From NCBI GenBank assembly GCA_907163375.1, contig CAJQUW010000614.1, positions 434,001 through 498,000 of the forward strand: 64,000 nucleotides of DNA. The letters run 5' to 3'. The DNA comes from Prostheceraeus crozeri (taxonomy: Eukaryota > Platyhelminthes > Polycladida > Euryleptidae). Position numbers and translations under genes: made by a program. Under the pieces are notes generated by a model that was not told the DNA's origin, searched no databases, and worked only from the letters and a program-made list of their open reading frames with translations. This document shows, one piece after another, positions 12,013-25,000 of this stretch; within the stretch, counting starts at the first letter, position 1, and the number at the start of each line of letters is the position of its first letter.

Positions 12013-13352
12013 GGAAGTTGATCATATGGTCATATAATCTAATCACTTGGTCATATCGATTAGTCATCTTATCATACATAGGGCTATGAATTAATCATTT
12101 GTCATCTGTACTAATCATGAAATGTTTAATATTTTTGTTGTTTTTTGTACCGTTTCTATCATCTTTTGGTAACTAATTATGAGTTTTGTTGTTTACAAGA
12201 TGTATACCCAAATATCATCAAAAACAGAATCGCAGCAAATGATAACATTGAATTCAATTTCAAAATGATTTGTGAAGAGCGAATGAATGTATCTCAGAAA
12301 ATGTCCGCAACATAACAATCAGTCAAGTCTAGGAAAAATCATTGGTTATCTTAGCATAGCTCAGGAAATCATGAGCAGATAGGCATGCAAGAATTAATTA
12401 GTCGTCCAAGTACATCTCAGCAAATCACTGTAGCTTGAAAGTCAGTTTGAAGTCCTACAAAGAATTTGGTTCATTGCGCCGATTAATGAATGTCTGGCAG
12501 AAATACTCATAAATGTTTCATGTCAATTGCACCTTGACGATCGCACTCAGCACAATTTTGTTGCGATTCATATTCTGAAAGAGTGACCTGTTAAGCGGGC
12601 ATGAAAATCTAACAATTTTCTTCGACAACGCGCCATGTCACATAAGAGCGGTAGAAGACTCTACCGCCCTAAAGTGAAATGCAAGATCTAATTGAAGAAT
12701 CTCTCAAATTCTTTTGTAAGGAAATTTTGAGAGAAAGGAGCGAAGAAACCCAACAAAAACAGCCGAGGAGCATAAGAATTCGAGATAATCGACAAGTGAT
12801 ATTACGAGAAGTGACCAACATTGCCATTCAGAATGTGACGCAACAAAATTTGCTAAGTGCGATCAAACATTTATGAGTTTTCCGTCAGACATTTATTAAT
12901 CGGTGCTACAATGATTTTCTGAGATAACCAAATTCTTTGTTTGACTCCTGATTTTTAGGCTTCAGCGATTTGCGGAGATATACCTGGACGACCAATTCTT
13001 GTAGTCCTATCTGCTCATGACTTCCTGAGTTATATATGTTAAGATAACCAATGATCTTTGTTAGAATTGATTGATTGTTATGTTACATTTTCTGAGATTC
13101 ATTCATTCGTACTTCACAAATCATTATGAAATTGAATTCATTGCTTTCTTTTACTATGACACTGTTTTTGATGACATTCAGGTATTTTATAAACAGCAGA
13201 AGTCCTAATTAGTTACCATGGGATGATAAAACGACAGAAAGACATGATAAATTTATTAAAAATTTCATGATTAGTTCAAAGGAATTAGTCACCGAATGAT
13301 TTATTTACATGACCAGATGATTATCTTATATGACCAAATGATTACTTTCAAT
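12013..13352. mobile_element. IS630/Tc1-like element with terminal inverted repeats of several hundred bp
   Basis: The region from 12013 to about 12400 is inverted at about 12990-13352. The outer ends share AAGT(T/A)(G/A)ATCAT(A/T)TGGTCATATAA. The inner parts share ATCATTGGTTATCTTA and the block around CATGAGCAGATAGG. The outer ends also carry internal repeats of ATCA-x-x-TGGTCAT. Between the arms, near 12619-12660, the plus strand reads IFFDNAPCHIRAVEDSTA, the second-Asp region of IS630/Tc1-type transposases. No intact frame remains. Arms of about 390 bp are long for this group. Confidence 0.65.
12619..12920 (+). pseudogene. IS630/Tc1-like transposase remnant
   Basis: The text FDNAPCHIRA marks the second catalytic Asp. 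A later open stretch (12679-12876) contains LREVTNIAIQNVTQQNLL and reads on past a stop as VFRQTFINRC, similar in style to the C-terminal helices of these transposases. The catalytic Glu/Asp region between them is not recognisable, so a central deletion is likely. It lies inside the 12013-13352 element. Confidence 0.5.
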
Positions 13353-13731
13353 GAGAAAGGGTGTAGCTGTATAGTGTTACATTCCACGAAAAAGTGGAAA
13401 GCCACATTCAAAATTAAACGATAGTTACACGAAAATATTTGATTGTATACCAACAATCATGCACTAAATGAGCATAAAACACTAGAATCCGATAACTTAT
13501 CATCAATTATAGGCTAGAAAAAATTATCTAAAAAATGTATTTTTTTCATTTTAATTTTCTGTAATTTCATTCATTTTTTTCAAAATATTTTTCCTATGAT
13601 AAAACGTTTGGAATTGGCTAAATTGCCAATATTATGAATATTAGTATCCCAAAGATATATTAATATGCTAGATTTCTGTCATGGGTGTGTAATTATGATA
13701 TATAATTAATTGCGAATAATTGATTAATAAA

Positions 13732-15168
13732 TGTTAAGTCCGTCACGAAATTGAACTATTTTTTTGCCTGCAACATAATAGAGTTGTTATTGATTGTTGC
13801 AATCATAGGGGTTCTGCCCTTCATGTATCACTTATAAAGGCCATAAGCGCATTATACATGCAAATGAGGCATAACGGAAATATGGCGGAATTTGTTTTGT
13901 TAAGTCCATCACACTAATTGTGACGGACTTAACATGGTGTGTGATGGACTTAACATCTTGTTGCACTGATTACTGCAACCGATGCTACGGAGCTAATATT
14001 AGTGCTTGTGTCTTGAATTCTTGGAAAGGTTCCGTTCCAATTCCAAGATTCATTCAATTCCAACTAGGATTCAAATTCCTAACGAAGACGATGGGGAAGT
14101 ATCGTACGTGTGGTGGTCAAGTGATGAATCTGAAAGTAAGCGTCTGATGCAAATGAAGGTAACACGCAGCGTTCTTGACGCATTGAGCATTTTCATCGAT
14201 CTTTTGAAACAGTTTGTTTTCCATCATTTGATCAAACGTCATCAAAGCAAAGCTTATCAGTTAGCTAAGTCTAACTTAACTGACAAGTCGTTCGTTATCC
14301 ATTGTGATTTTAGTGAAAAATATCCTTGTTTCTCTCAGGATGCCGCGGAGTCATCTTGCTCAAAACACAATTTCGTTGTTCACGGTAGCTGTATACCTTG
14401 AAGGGAAACCTGCTGAGATGTTATGTTTCGTGACTGATGAAACGGAACAGACCAAGATCACTATCAGTGTACTTTTGTGGAAAGTCCTTGAATTGTATTG
14501 TAACTATTTTTTTGAAACTTTGTGAATAGTAGAAAGCAGATTATTGGATAATTTGAGTGTTTTGAATTTCCTGACATGCACTATGAAAGAGGATCATTTT
14601 AATTGCTAATTACAATTGTTCACTAAATTACAATTTTTCATTTTTTAATATATTTTTTCAATAAAATCATCCGTAAATAACAGAGATACAGTTTTTAGCG
14701 GGTTTCAGTTAAGAGACACGTGCCATTATATCGAAAACATCAAATAGCAATTAAAAAGCGTCAACATAACTAAAAAGAGGAGATCCCGTTGGTGCAAAAT
14801 ATGTTAAGTCCATCACATCATGATTTTTTTGGTGTGTACTCATATACATTCCAAAAAATCCTGAAATTGGTTTGGGGATGTCAATATGGGTACTAACAAT
14901 AAGATATGTTCAGTTGAACTTTCAACTATCATTGAATGGGCAGGAATCTTATGCTAAAGACAGGAAAGTGAAAAATGCAAATTCTGCTGTTAAGTCCGTC
15001 ACACGCACATAGTTGCTGGTTGCTAAGCAACTATCGGTGCGATTCGCACCAAACTTTCACATGATGTTACATGGACATATGTTGCCATCATGCTAGAATA
15101 TCAAGTAAATCGGTTAAATACTTAGGTCAGTAGAATAATTTGAGTCTGCGATGTTAAGTCCGTCACAC
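13732..15168. repeat. Seven copies of the motif TGTTAAGTCCRTCAC
   Basis: Plus-strand copies are at 13732, 13898, 14802, 14988 and 15152. Minus-strand copies are at 13918-13934 and 13939-13955. Most extend to TGTTAAGTCCRTCACAC. The variable base is a CG/CA position, the expected product of CpG decay. The pair 13898-13934 forms a near-perfect palindrome. They surround a decayed transposase-like frame. I read them as recognition or terminal repeats of an unclassified DNA transposon, but this is inference. Confidence 0.6.
14006..14525 (+). pseudogene. Transposase-like reading frame (DFSEKY..QD type), frameshifted
   Basis: The frame 14006-14401 contains FVFHHLIKRHQSKAYQLAKS, then IHCDFSEKYPCFSQDAAES. 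The overlapping frame 14304-14525 continues with LAQNTISLFTVAVYLEGKPA and FVTDETEQTKITISVLLW. One frameshift near 14350 joins them. The pattern (H-x-x-x-K-R-x-Q-x-x-x-Y, then D-F-S/A-E-N/K-Y, then Q-D, then a strand reading FTVAVY and a later TDE) is one I associate with multicopy transposase-like proteins of animals with an RNase H-like fold. I cannot name the superfamily. Its position among the TGTTAAGTCC motifs supports a transposon origin. Confidence 0.4.
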
Positions 15169-15169
15169 T

Positions 15170-16013
15170 CGTGGAATGCACCTGGTTAGTATATCTTTCC
15201 CTATCTTGTGGTTAAATTCAGCCTGTTCATAATGTGCACACGACACAATCAATGAAGCCTAATGAAGTCTATTTCTTGGGTTGTTGTGCAAGATTTTGTG
15301 ACTGCTAGAATTTTTTCACATAAACCTACTTGCCCGTGCTACCTATAATTAGGTAGACCCATCTATGATCACGCACTCATCCGGTTGGTCGCGTGTAAAT
15401 TAAGGCAATAAATAAAAATGCAGACATTAAAACTATTGAAACTGCATGTGCACTGTACAGCCATGTTCATTGATAAAGTATCGCCATGACGATTCGAGTG
15501 ACGTCCACACCTAGGGTTGATCAGCTATGAACCTCCTATTGTGATAAATACACTTGCAGAACACCCTTCAGGTAGACATTACCTTCAACAATGCACGAAA
15601 ATGTCTCCGCTGTTGGCAGTGTGTATTTCATTTCAGTATTTTTTTCTGTGTTGAAAATTAAATCGAACTGGATGTGGTGCTTCAGTAATACAAACGTCAT
15701 AAATTGCCTTCAGATGGAAGCAAAGTAGTAGATCATAACATGATCGTAGCATGTTTTTCTTCATCACACATGGTCGCTCAAAAGGGTGGCGTTCTATTAT
15801 TTTGCTGCTGACAAGGTCATCAGCTTATCAGTCAGATATAGATAAGCAAAGTCACTGAAACTTTGATTGTAAAACAGGTTTACAGGCGCATGCATATTTC
15901 ACTTAGTCTAACGTGAATTCTCTTAAAATTATGCTGTTGAAATCATGAAGGCCTATCATCACTCTATCATTTTCGTTTCAGAGTGTGCTTCTTTCTGATG
16001 TTTATAAGAAATA
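15170..16013. other. Upstream region of the mitochondrial carrier gene
   Basis: No coding region is visible. The promoter of the carrier gene is expected here, but I see no TATA box at a credible distance or other element I could defend. An in-frame TAA at 16005-16007 lies just before the start codon. Confidence 0.4.
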
Positions 16014-19000
16014 ATGGACGGGAACGTCACGCATTTCTTTGCTGGAGGGTAAGTTAATAATTTTTCTCTGAAGCAAATCCAACTCGCTCATCATTGATTA
16101 GATAATTCATTATTATGATTGTAATTGATATTCGATTGTGTTATAGCTTGTAGCCTGATTAATAAAGTAATATATTAATTGCATGATCTATTGTCACATA
16201 ATAATACATAGCACAGCAAGTGTGAGGCCTTCCTATGAGGCAGAATTGAAATGACCGACAAGCAGATCTGTATTTAGTTCACTGTGAGTTTTATGAACCT
16301 GTTATGATCAGGATAATCTGCGTGGGGAGGACCGTCAGCGTGGCCTAGTGAAGAAAGTACGAGCTCGTCTCCACCGCGGACCATGGTTCGATACCTGGTC
16401 TGGCGAGTGCGGTCGGGGAATCAATGGTGTTGGTGCCTTTTTTTGTCTTAATAGTTGTCATTCTCTTAAGATATTTAAGTGTAGAATATTGTAAAAGTCA
16501 GTGCCAACAATAGTAGATTGTCTTCGCTAAGTTGTTCTTATCTGTATCATTCCACCACATATCTTCTGTGTTAGACTTGTAATATACGATAGGATTTTCT
16601 AATTGGCTGCGGATGGTAATACACTCCTCGTGAGGTCTATCAAAATTTGTCACTGATTTTTTGCTAGATGCATGTTTTATATCTACATAATGAATTTTTT
16701 GCAACATTTGGAATTGTGTCTATTTGTAAACAGCCAGAAGTTTGTACGCTTCGAGAGTTCAGCACACAATCACATCCTCGATTTTTCTATTTTGTTGGGC
16801 CTAAGGTAGATGTCAATTTAATTTTATTTTCAGAATTGGAGGTACTGTTGGTGCAGTATTGACATGCCCCCTTGAGGTCATTAAAGTTCGCTTACAATCC
16901 TCGTGTGCCTCATTTTCCACAATGCCTGTGAATACTAGTCAATTCCAATTCATATCACCAACTCCTCTTACTCATCACAGTCCCCACCAAAGCGGCACTT
17001 ACGCTTGTGTCAATGAGATGGTTCCGCGTGGACAGCGGGTATCCATCATTCAAGCCTTCAGGTGAGTAAATAAAAGAAAACGAATAAATCGTGGCGTGCT
17101 CTCATATCCTTTGCTCTGATAGAAAAGTCTGATGTGTTTTGCGACGAAATGAAATGGCCTTTTTTTAAAAAAGTCAGCGTGATATGAAATAAGGTCTAAA
17201 GTATACGAAATAGCTCTCTAGACTCTGTAGTCATTTATCTCCGGTTAATTACTGTAGTTGCCATAGAAGGTGATACCTATCCATCCCATCCCATTGTTAT
17301 AATTCTAGCACGTTTCTGATTGATAATTAAGCAACTGTTCAGCTGTATTTGCAACTTCAATATTTATTCTGTTGCATTACTCTCCTGTAAGATAGCGGTA
17401 TAACATACAACAAATGACGTTTGTGCTGAGAATGCTCCTGGTTATCGTTTACAAAATATGTATACAATGATACATGTACATGTACAACTGTTCATTGCAT
17501 ACGCATAGGTGAGACTATCAGTTGTCCAAAGCATTATCATTATGATAGTCTGTTATGATTCCGCACCGGACTGTACATAGACTAGTATTGATAAGTTTTG
17601 AAGATTGGAATGTCTGTCTTCAATGTTTTTATCTTAAAATCCACACTTCTAAGAAATGTTGATAACCCTAATAGTGTTTTTTAAGGATTTTGCAAAAAAG
17701 ACAAAAATCATTAAGCTACATGCACCGCGAAAAATTAAAGCCGAAACCTTACCTTTTATTAAACCGTACCTTATCAAAAAATATAATAAGCACTTCGCAT
17801 TCGCGTAACGCTACAGTCCTGATGTTATTTATCCAACAGATTTAATATTGTATACGTGCATGCATTATTCGAAAAATTGCTGTTATACATTTTCACATTG
17901 TATCGGTATTAGCATATTAATGTTTTAACAACACATGTAGGTACTTTGTCATTCATTTCCACAAAAATTTAAATTTGTAACTTTAAGCTGTTCTCACTCA
18001 AATAGAATAGCAGGCCAGTAGATCTGACTCACTAATTAAAAGTTTTGGAGGCAGGCCCCGCAGCCCTCCTTTTACATGCGCATATGCTCTGAATTAAATT
18101 CGACCCGCACGGTGGATGATTCCTCAGGCACCATTCGTGCGTGTGGAATGCCTTAAAAACGTTGTGCTAATATTTATAAATCACATTCATATAAAAAGTT
18201 TCAAAATCTCAAAAAATGTTAATCACATCCATTGACATTGCTAATTATTTTTAGTATGTTTGATATGAACATCGATTATACAGGAATTCCTTTCCCACTG
18301 CGACGGACTTCGTGAATTTTCCTTTGCATGGCAAGTCTGATAGTGCGCCAAGTAATGATTTTTGTTTTATCGCTTCCCAGAAGAAAGCTTGAAGCCATTT
18401 CATGTGGATCTAAGCTTACTTTTTTTATTACTTTCTCCTTTTAACGTCTGCTTTTCCTCCTTGGTGAGGGTTGGACGTGATGAGACTCCTCCAACGGGCG
18501 CGGTCCTGTGTGTCTTCCACTGTCAGCCTCAGCTCCTTCATGTCTTCCTGGATGGTCTGCAGCCATGATCTTCTTGGTCTGCCACGTGGCCTGGGATCTT
18601 CGACAGTCACGTTGAGCACGCGATGAATCGGCTCTTCCTCTCCTGCGTTTCACGTGCCCGAACCACCTCAACCTGCGTTCTCTGAGTACGACCTCCAGCT
18701 GTTTGAGGCCGCACCTGCCTGCTACTTCAGCGCTATCAACTCGATCGGAGAGTGAGACACCTGTCATGTACCGCAGCATCCGTCTGTCAAACGAACGCAG
18801 TTGTTGGGCCAGGTGTTGTGTGAGGGCCCATGATTCGGCACCATAGAGCAGCACGGGTCTGATGCATGCGCTATACACGTGTCCGCGGCATTTGAGTGGT
18901 ACGTGTCGGTTCCTGAGGAGACTTGCCAGATCTTTCCATTTGCGCCATGCGGACGCAATTCTCGCTCGCACCGCTTGCTCTGATCCTCCTTTGCAGCTCA

Positions 19001-22000
19001 ACACATCCCCAAGATAACAAAACTCTTTCACTACGTCGATCTCCACACCGTCTATCACACATTTTTCATCTTGTCGGTACTCCTTGCGTTGTTTACACAC
19101 ATCGAAGACTGGAAGTTTGTGACGCCTGTGAGAGAGTTCAGTCCACTGCAGCGATTGTGACACCACTTATCACAGCTTTGGCAGAGAATAGAGTTGGCAC
19201 CTACGCCGCGACCGCATACACCACAAGGAAACCTTCTTGATTGAAGAGAAGATTCTTCGCTGCCGCTGATCAACATCTTCGTCTTTTGGATATTCACTTT
19301 CAAACCTTTGCTTTCCATGTCCTCCTTCTATTTCTTGAACATTTCTTCCACTTCTTCCTTGCTCCCGCCTGTAAGGACCAGGTCATCTGCGTACAACATC
19401 TCCATCAATCCTCCCTTTCTGCGATCTTTCGTAGCTTCCTCCATTACGAGAATGAAGAGAAGGGGGCTTGCTGTCTTGAATTCACGCGTCCGGTTTTCCG
19501 GTGAATCTTTTTGAATCGCTTATAAAAAGTGAAGCCTAACAGTGCAATACCTCGCAAAAACTTGCACATTTGATCCAACTTCTGGTTTGAGGCTTCCCTG
19601 AATGGAAATGGATCCAATACCTGTGCATCTCCACATGCATGTAATCGAAGCCAATTAACCGTACTCACTCGTTCCTTTTACCTTCGTCATCTGGGCTACT
19701 CAAAGTTGTACTTGGCGGTATTAAGGAACTGTCATCTGTTTCAGACATTACTGATTGCTGGCTTCAACATCAAACCTTGTTGTGATGATTATTGCGCATA
19801 ATAAGGCATGCATGCATTTATGCACTGTTACATTTAAAAGTATTTCGACCACTCTTTTCATCAGCCATCAATTGCGTTATTATTATTACTTAGAATTCGC
19901 ATGTTTCAGATATATCATTCTTACGGAAGGAGCGTCTGGCCTCTACCGTGGCATTTTACCAACCCTAGTAGGGGTAATGCCGTCAAGGTGAGTTGAAAGA
20001 TCATTTTTGTCACTTACGAATTACGTGCATGTTTGTAATTGTATACCTATGTGAGTTATTATTATAATTAATTTAATAATATAATGTATTAAAGTTGCAT
20101 TAATTATTAAATAATACACACGTCAGTTTTTGAAGTTAGAAAGTTGTATAGACTGCAAATAAAAACGTCTATGGAATATTCCGGTTAGCTGCTGCTGCTG
20201 ATGCTGTGACTTTTGCATCATTGTTTTCATTATCATTTGGTGATCAGGTGTAAAGTACGTTGCATTCTCTTACTCAATGTTAATTCACGTGTACTTCAGC
20301 AATGAATGTCATGATTCTACTTCCAGTAATGATTGAGACTTCAAGTATACACGACAGCCACCTGCTATCTTAGACAATAATCGCTTGATTGACCTCTGAT
20401 GATCTAGCTTCCACGTGGAATGTCTGAAAAATATCTAGTATCTGCATGAATGTGTAGGCCCGTTTATAGTTTGCTCTGAATACACATTAAGAGCGAAATC
20501 TAGCGATATAACTCAGTGAAATCGGCAGACAAGTAGGTCAACGATATCATACTCCAATGATCATTGTGACTTAGTGGAGAGGAGGATAACCTTTGATGGT
20601 AGGAAACAAAACCAAATCTTTCGGCTAATTGCGATGCATTTCGGCGATGTACTAGGCCATGATTACAGGGTCTATAGAATAAAGCTGCCGATCGTCAAGA
20701 CATACTTAAATGATCTGCAGAGCTACCGAGTTGACTATTAATAGGCTTTAATATTTTTCCATTGAGAAATTCTTGCTTTTTCTTGTAGAGCAATCTACTT
20801 TTCTGCCTATCATCAAGGTCAACTGTTTTACAAAGACATAGTCCATAACACCCAGCTGATCTTCCTGTGTTCTGCGGGCACGGCTGGTAAGTTAACTGAT
20901 TTCAGTTTATGGAACTTAGACCTTGAACTTTGCACAACGTTTAGTGTCACCGGCTTTTAGACTGTCAACCTGTTTTCATCGCTAAGTGCCTGTTTTTTTG
21001 ACAACAGATGACCTGTCAAACATTTGTATTGCATCAAAGATAAATAGTGTTGATGACAGTGACTTGAATAATTCGGTCTATACCTCAGAATCAGATGAAT
21101 GAGTTACGAGCAATCAAATTATATGAATTATATACTCGTAGGAAGTTTTTTCATAAGGTTATATTATTTGACATTTTCTGCTTTACACCAATTGCCAACT
21201 TTATATGGCTTCTATTCCCGTTTATTATAGGGCTGTGCTCGATGCACCGGTGCACCGGTTCTTTTGCGAGAACCGGTTCGTGGCCCGGTGCACCGAACCG
21301 TTCGAATTTAGATCATATTGATATTTTGCTGTACAGCTTTGCCTAAAATTTTATTAATTCTATCTGCAAATCTTAGTCGTAACAGACATAGAAGAATGAT
21401 CTTTAAGTGCACAATATGACTATTGCAACTAAGAGAACGTTGTTCGATTCTAATTATCAATTCAATTTATTTGAACTTAAAATTTCTAATTAATTCAAGG
21501 CTAAGTAATTTAAGTAATGATGCATTTCCTGATGATGAGAAAAAATATGAGAAAGTGACGAAAACAGATGATTCAAGTTCATCAGAAATCAGTTTATGGC
21601 CACAAAACCTCATTTCTCACGACCTCAGAATCTAGGAATTTCATATTGAATATGTCATAGTCCAGAATCTCAAGATATGTCCAGCGTTCTGTCCGAAAGA
21701 TGCTTTCGCACGATCTGGTAGCATTGTATCACTACAAAGAGACTGCCAGAAACCGGGTAATGTGTTGACCCCCGTGCATAGTAATTTGTAGATTGCAGTG
21801 ACATTGCTTCGACTCATTCTATTTTTCCTGATGTTTTCAGGTATTGTATTTTCATGACTTTGGAAAGTATCAATGACAAGCTCCTCTTTTTCTGCGCATG
21901 TATTTGTTTTTTGAAAGAAGCAATTAAAGCGCGGCCGTTCCGTCCGCCACTGACTTCGTAATTAAGTCATTGTAACTTTTTGCTATTTTCTGATTGCGAC

Positions 22001-25000
22001 TAAGCATGATCAGAGTCACTTGCATTGGTAAAGTAAATTTAAAAGAAGTCTGATAAGTTTGTTGAATTTTCCTAGTTCTTTATGAAATTGACATTGAATT
22101 CTGAACATTTATAACAGAAGATAGAGACCCAACCATGAAGATCTTGAAGTCTTCATTAATTCAGCCTTTAGCGAAAAGGAAATTATTTTTCGTCTACACT
22201 TCAGTGCTTCAATGTAAGCAGATGCGGCTAGCGCACAGCCCTACATTATGATCCTATAAGTGCATATATTGGCCGCTTGGTTATGAAAGGCAGTACGCAA
22301 CAGTCAAATGTGAAGTGGTCGAATATACTTGCGTGACCTAATCTTACATGCAAATTTGAGCTAAGCATACACAATTTCATTCTATGCAACCAATGAAATT
22401 ATTGATCAATAAATCATATTCTACTATCTGAAAATGACGAAAAATGACAACTCATAGTTCCTCCAAACGGAAGATAAGTCATTGTAAAGGAAAAAGTTTT
22501 TAATGCTCCTTATTTAGACCTAAAAAGACCTTTTCAGTTAACAGCTCCCCAGCGTGTCGTCTTCCGACAGTTTCAAGGGCCGTATCAAGAAGCCCTGGAT
22601 ACTGTCGGCAAAACGAGACGGGCGAGTTGTTTACTGAGCAATAAAAACTTTTTCCTTTACAAAGATGACATAAACAAACGGAAGCTTATGTTCCGTGCTA
22701 ACTAACAAGCACATCGTAAAACTTCAATGACATCATTTCATCGTAAAATGAAGTTCTGGATGATAAGTGTATTCGCGTAAGCGCAATAAAATCAAAATTT
22801 TAAAATTTGTTGAACTTTAGCTAACCTTGCGACTTTCAAAAATCACATGATCTGATAAGTCTGCCATTATTACAAATACAAAATATATTGGTGTTGTATG
22901 TAATGCTACAAAAATGCGTAATAGCTTGACTTTCAAAAGTCAGAAATTTGTGATGGCATAAAAATATTTTACTTCAAATAGAACTGTGAAGATTTACTAA
23001 TTGCTGTAAACAATAGCATTCCCTCCATATACATGTCCCTCGTTGGCTAAAGGTGATAGACGAGTCTCATTGCACACCTGTGGCCAGCATTACGCATTGC
23101 GTGATGAGAATCTACCTGATATCTCGAACAAAGGGCGTGTGTTTATTTATGTGTTCGAAGTGTTTGACATGAAATATTTAAACTTCGAAATACATAAAGC
23201 GATGGTTTTGAACCTTTTTGCTCAGACTTTTTATGTGATCAATCAGTCAAGATAGGTCATTTTCACAACTGCCGATTCATGCAAAGAAAGAGGGTCAAAA
23301 GATGCATGTCTGCGGGCTACTGTAGGTCTTAAAGCAGTCTTGGGTCACGCATTGCCCAACACTGATAGATCATCAAGATTCTTAAAGACAAATGGCGACG
23401 TGTAGGTTTATCAATCAGCAGTTCATTGGGACTACTCGCTGGATTCATTCTCTTTCCCCAGTCAGGTCGCGAAGTAAATAGGTGTTGGCAGCTTTCATGC
23501 ACAGGAAACTTTCGCCAAGCTAGGATTGGTGATCTACAGTTGGAGTGGTGTCATCTCTTCACCTGGACATCCTGCATTTTCACACCGAAGTACGGTTCCT
23601 AGCTGAGTTATCCTGCCACCAATGGCTCAGTGAATAAATTGAACGCTGCTCGGATGCTTCAGTTCGACTAGTTATTCGAGGAAAGACAAACTTGCTTTCA
23701 CTCCAACAAGCTTTTCAGTTGACAGATGAAAGTTGCTCCACTTCTTTGGTTTTTGTAATGACCCGAATGGTAATCATAGCAGCAGCACTCATTTTATATT
23801 CGTTCACACGGTTGAAGAGCCTGTATACTGTTATCCTCTGTTTATCGCGGTCATTTGGTTCCACATTTGATCACGACAAATGAATTTCAACGAAGTGACT
23901 TCATTTTGGTAGCTTCTATTTTATAGAATAGATTTATACTAGAATAGAAAGACATTCATTATCCGAAAATAGGTAGTAGCTTGGGGATTTTCCGAGAGCA
24001 GTCACGGACTACGATATCAATGATTGCTTTATTGCGTCATGTTGCTTTGTATGATTAGTGAATCGTGTAATCTCTATCTTATGCAATTGATGAATGATAT
24101 TGGCACAGTTTTGAAACTTATGTGTAGAATGAATCCGTTATATTCGAAACACGAAGTGGCTGGGGAATGCCGTCTTGTTAGTTGTTATTGGATGATTTTG
24201 TAATTTGTTGCTCTTCTTGCTCTTGTCTCGGTTTTGCTCTTTTTAATTATTTCTATCTTTACGTTACCTTGTCCAAAGCAGGGTCTAAACTATACCGTGG
24301 ATAGAAAACCTACTGTCATTCGCAACTCACATGACTGCAATTACCAATTAGTAACCAGTTCATCCAGGGCGATGGCAACCAGTCTCGTACCATGGACCTT
24401 GACAGATTTTCAGGGTTCGCGTTTTCGCGCGCTGTGCCAACGATGAGCACTTAAAATCGAGCAGCCACCCAAAGCTCAATAAATCATTAATCATATAAAT
24501 AGCCTAAAGCATCACTTCACTGCTTCAAATGATTCTCTCTCAAATATATTCAGTATGTACGTCTGTTGAAAAATGAAGATTATTTCCACTTTCATCCAGA
24601 TTCGGTCTAGATTCATTTCAAAAGTTCATGAAATGCAGAAAGAAAGAAGCAGCCTGAACAACCAGCTGTAATATATAACTGATGTTACGAAACCTGTCAC
24701 GATTGAAAGTTATTCACTATGACCTGTCTATTCAATTGTTTCTGTTAAATATTGAATGCACTAACACAACTTGTATGAAACCTCTCATTTGATCTGAGTT
24801 ACTACAGGACAACAAGTGAAATAAATCAAAACTAACAATCGTATATTTTTCATGACATAATATTACCTACCGCGTTTTATTTATCAAGTTTTATGCCCGG
24901 ATGACCCAAGAAGCAAATAGCTTAGAAATACCATTGCCAACCTCAGCATCGGATCGACTTATATAAACGTTGTACCGTGGCGGTTGAATAACATAAGTGA

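Larger units (their letters stand above)
17062..19909 (+). other. Intron 2 of the carrier gene
   Basis: The intron has a GTGAGT donor and a TGTTTCAG acceptor, phase 2. Apart from the antisense LINE fragment at 18420-19478, it has no feature I can name. Confidence 0.9.

Noticed and set aside
16341-16410. A functional tRNA gene
   Set aside because: A and B boxes are present but no cloverleaf with paired acceptor and anticodon stems can be drawn, so a SINE is the better call.
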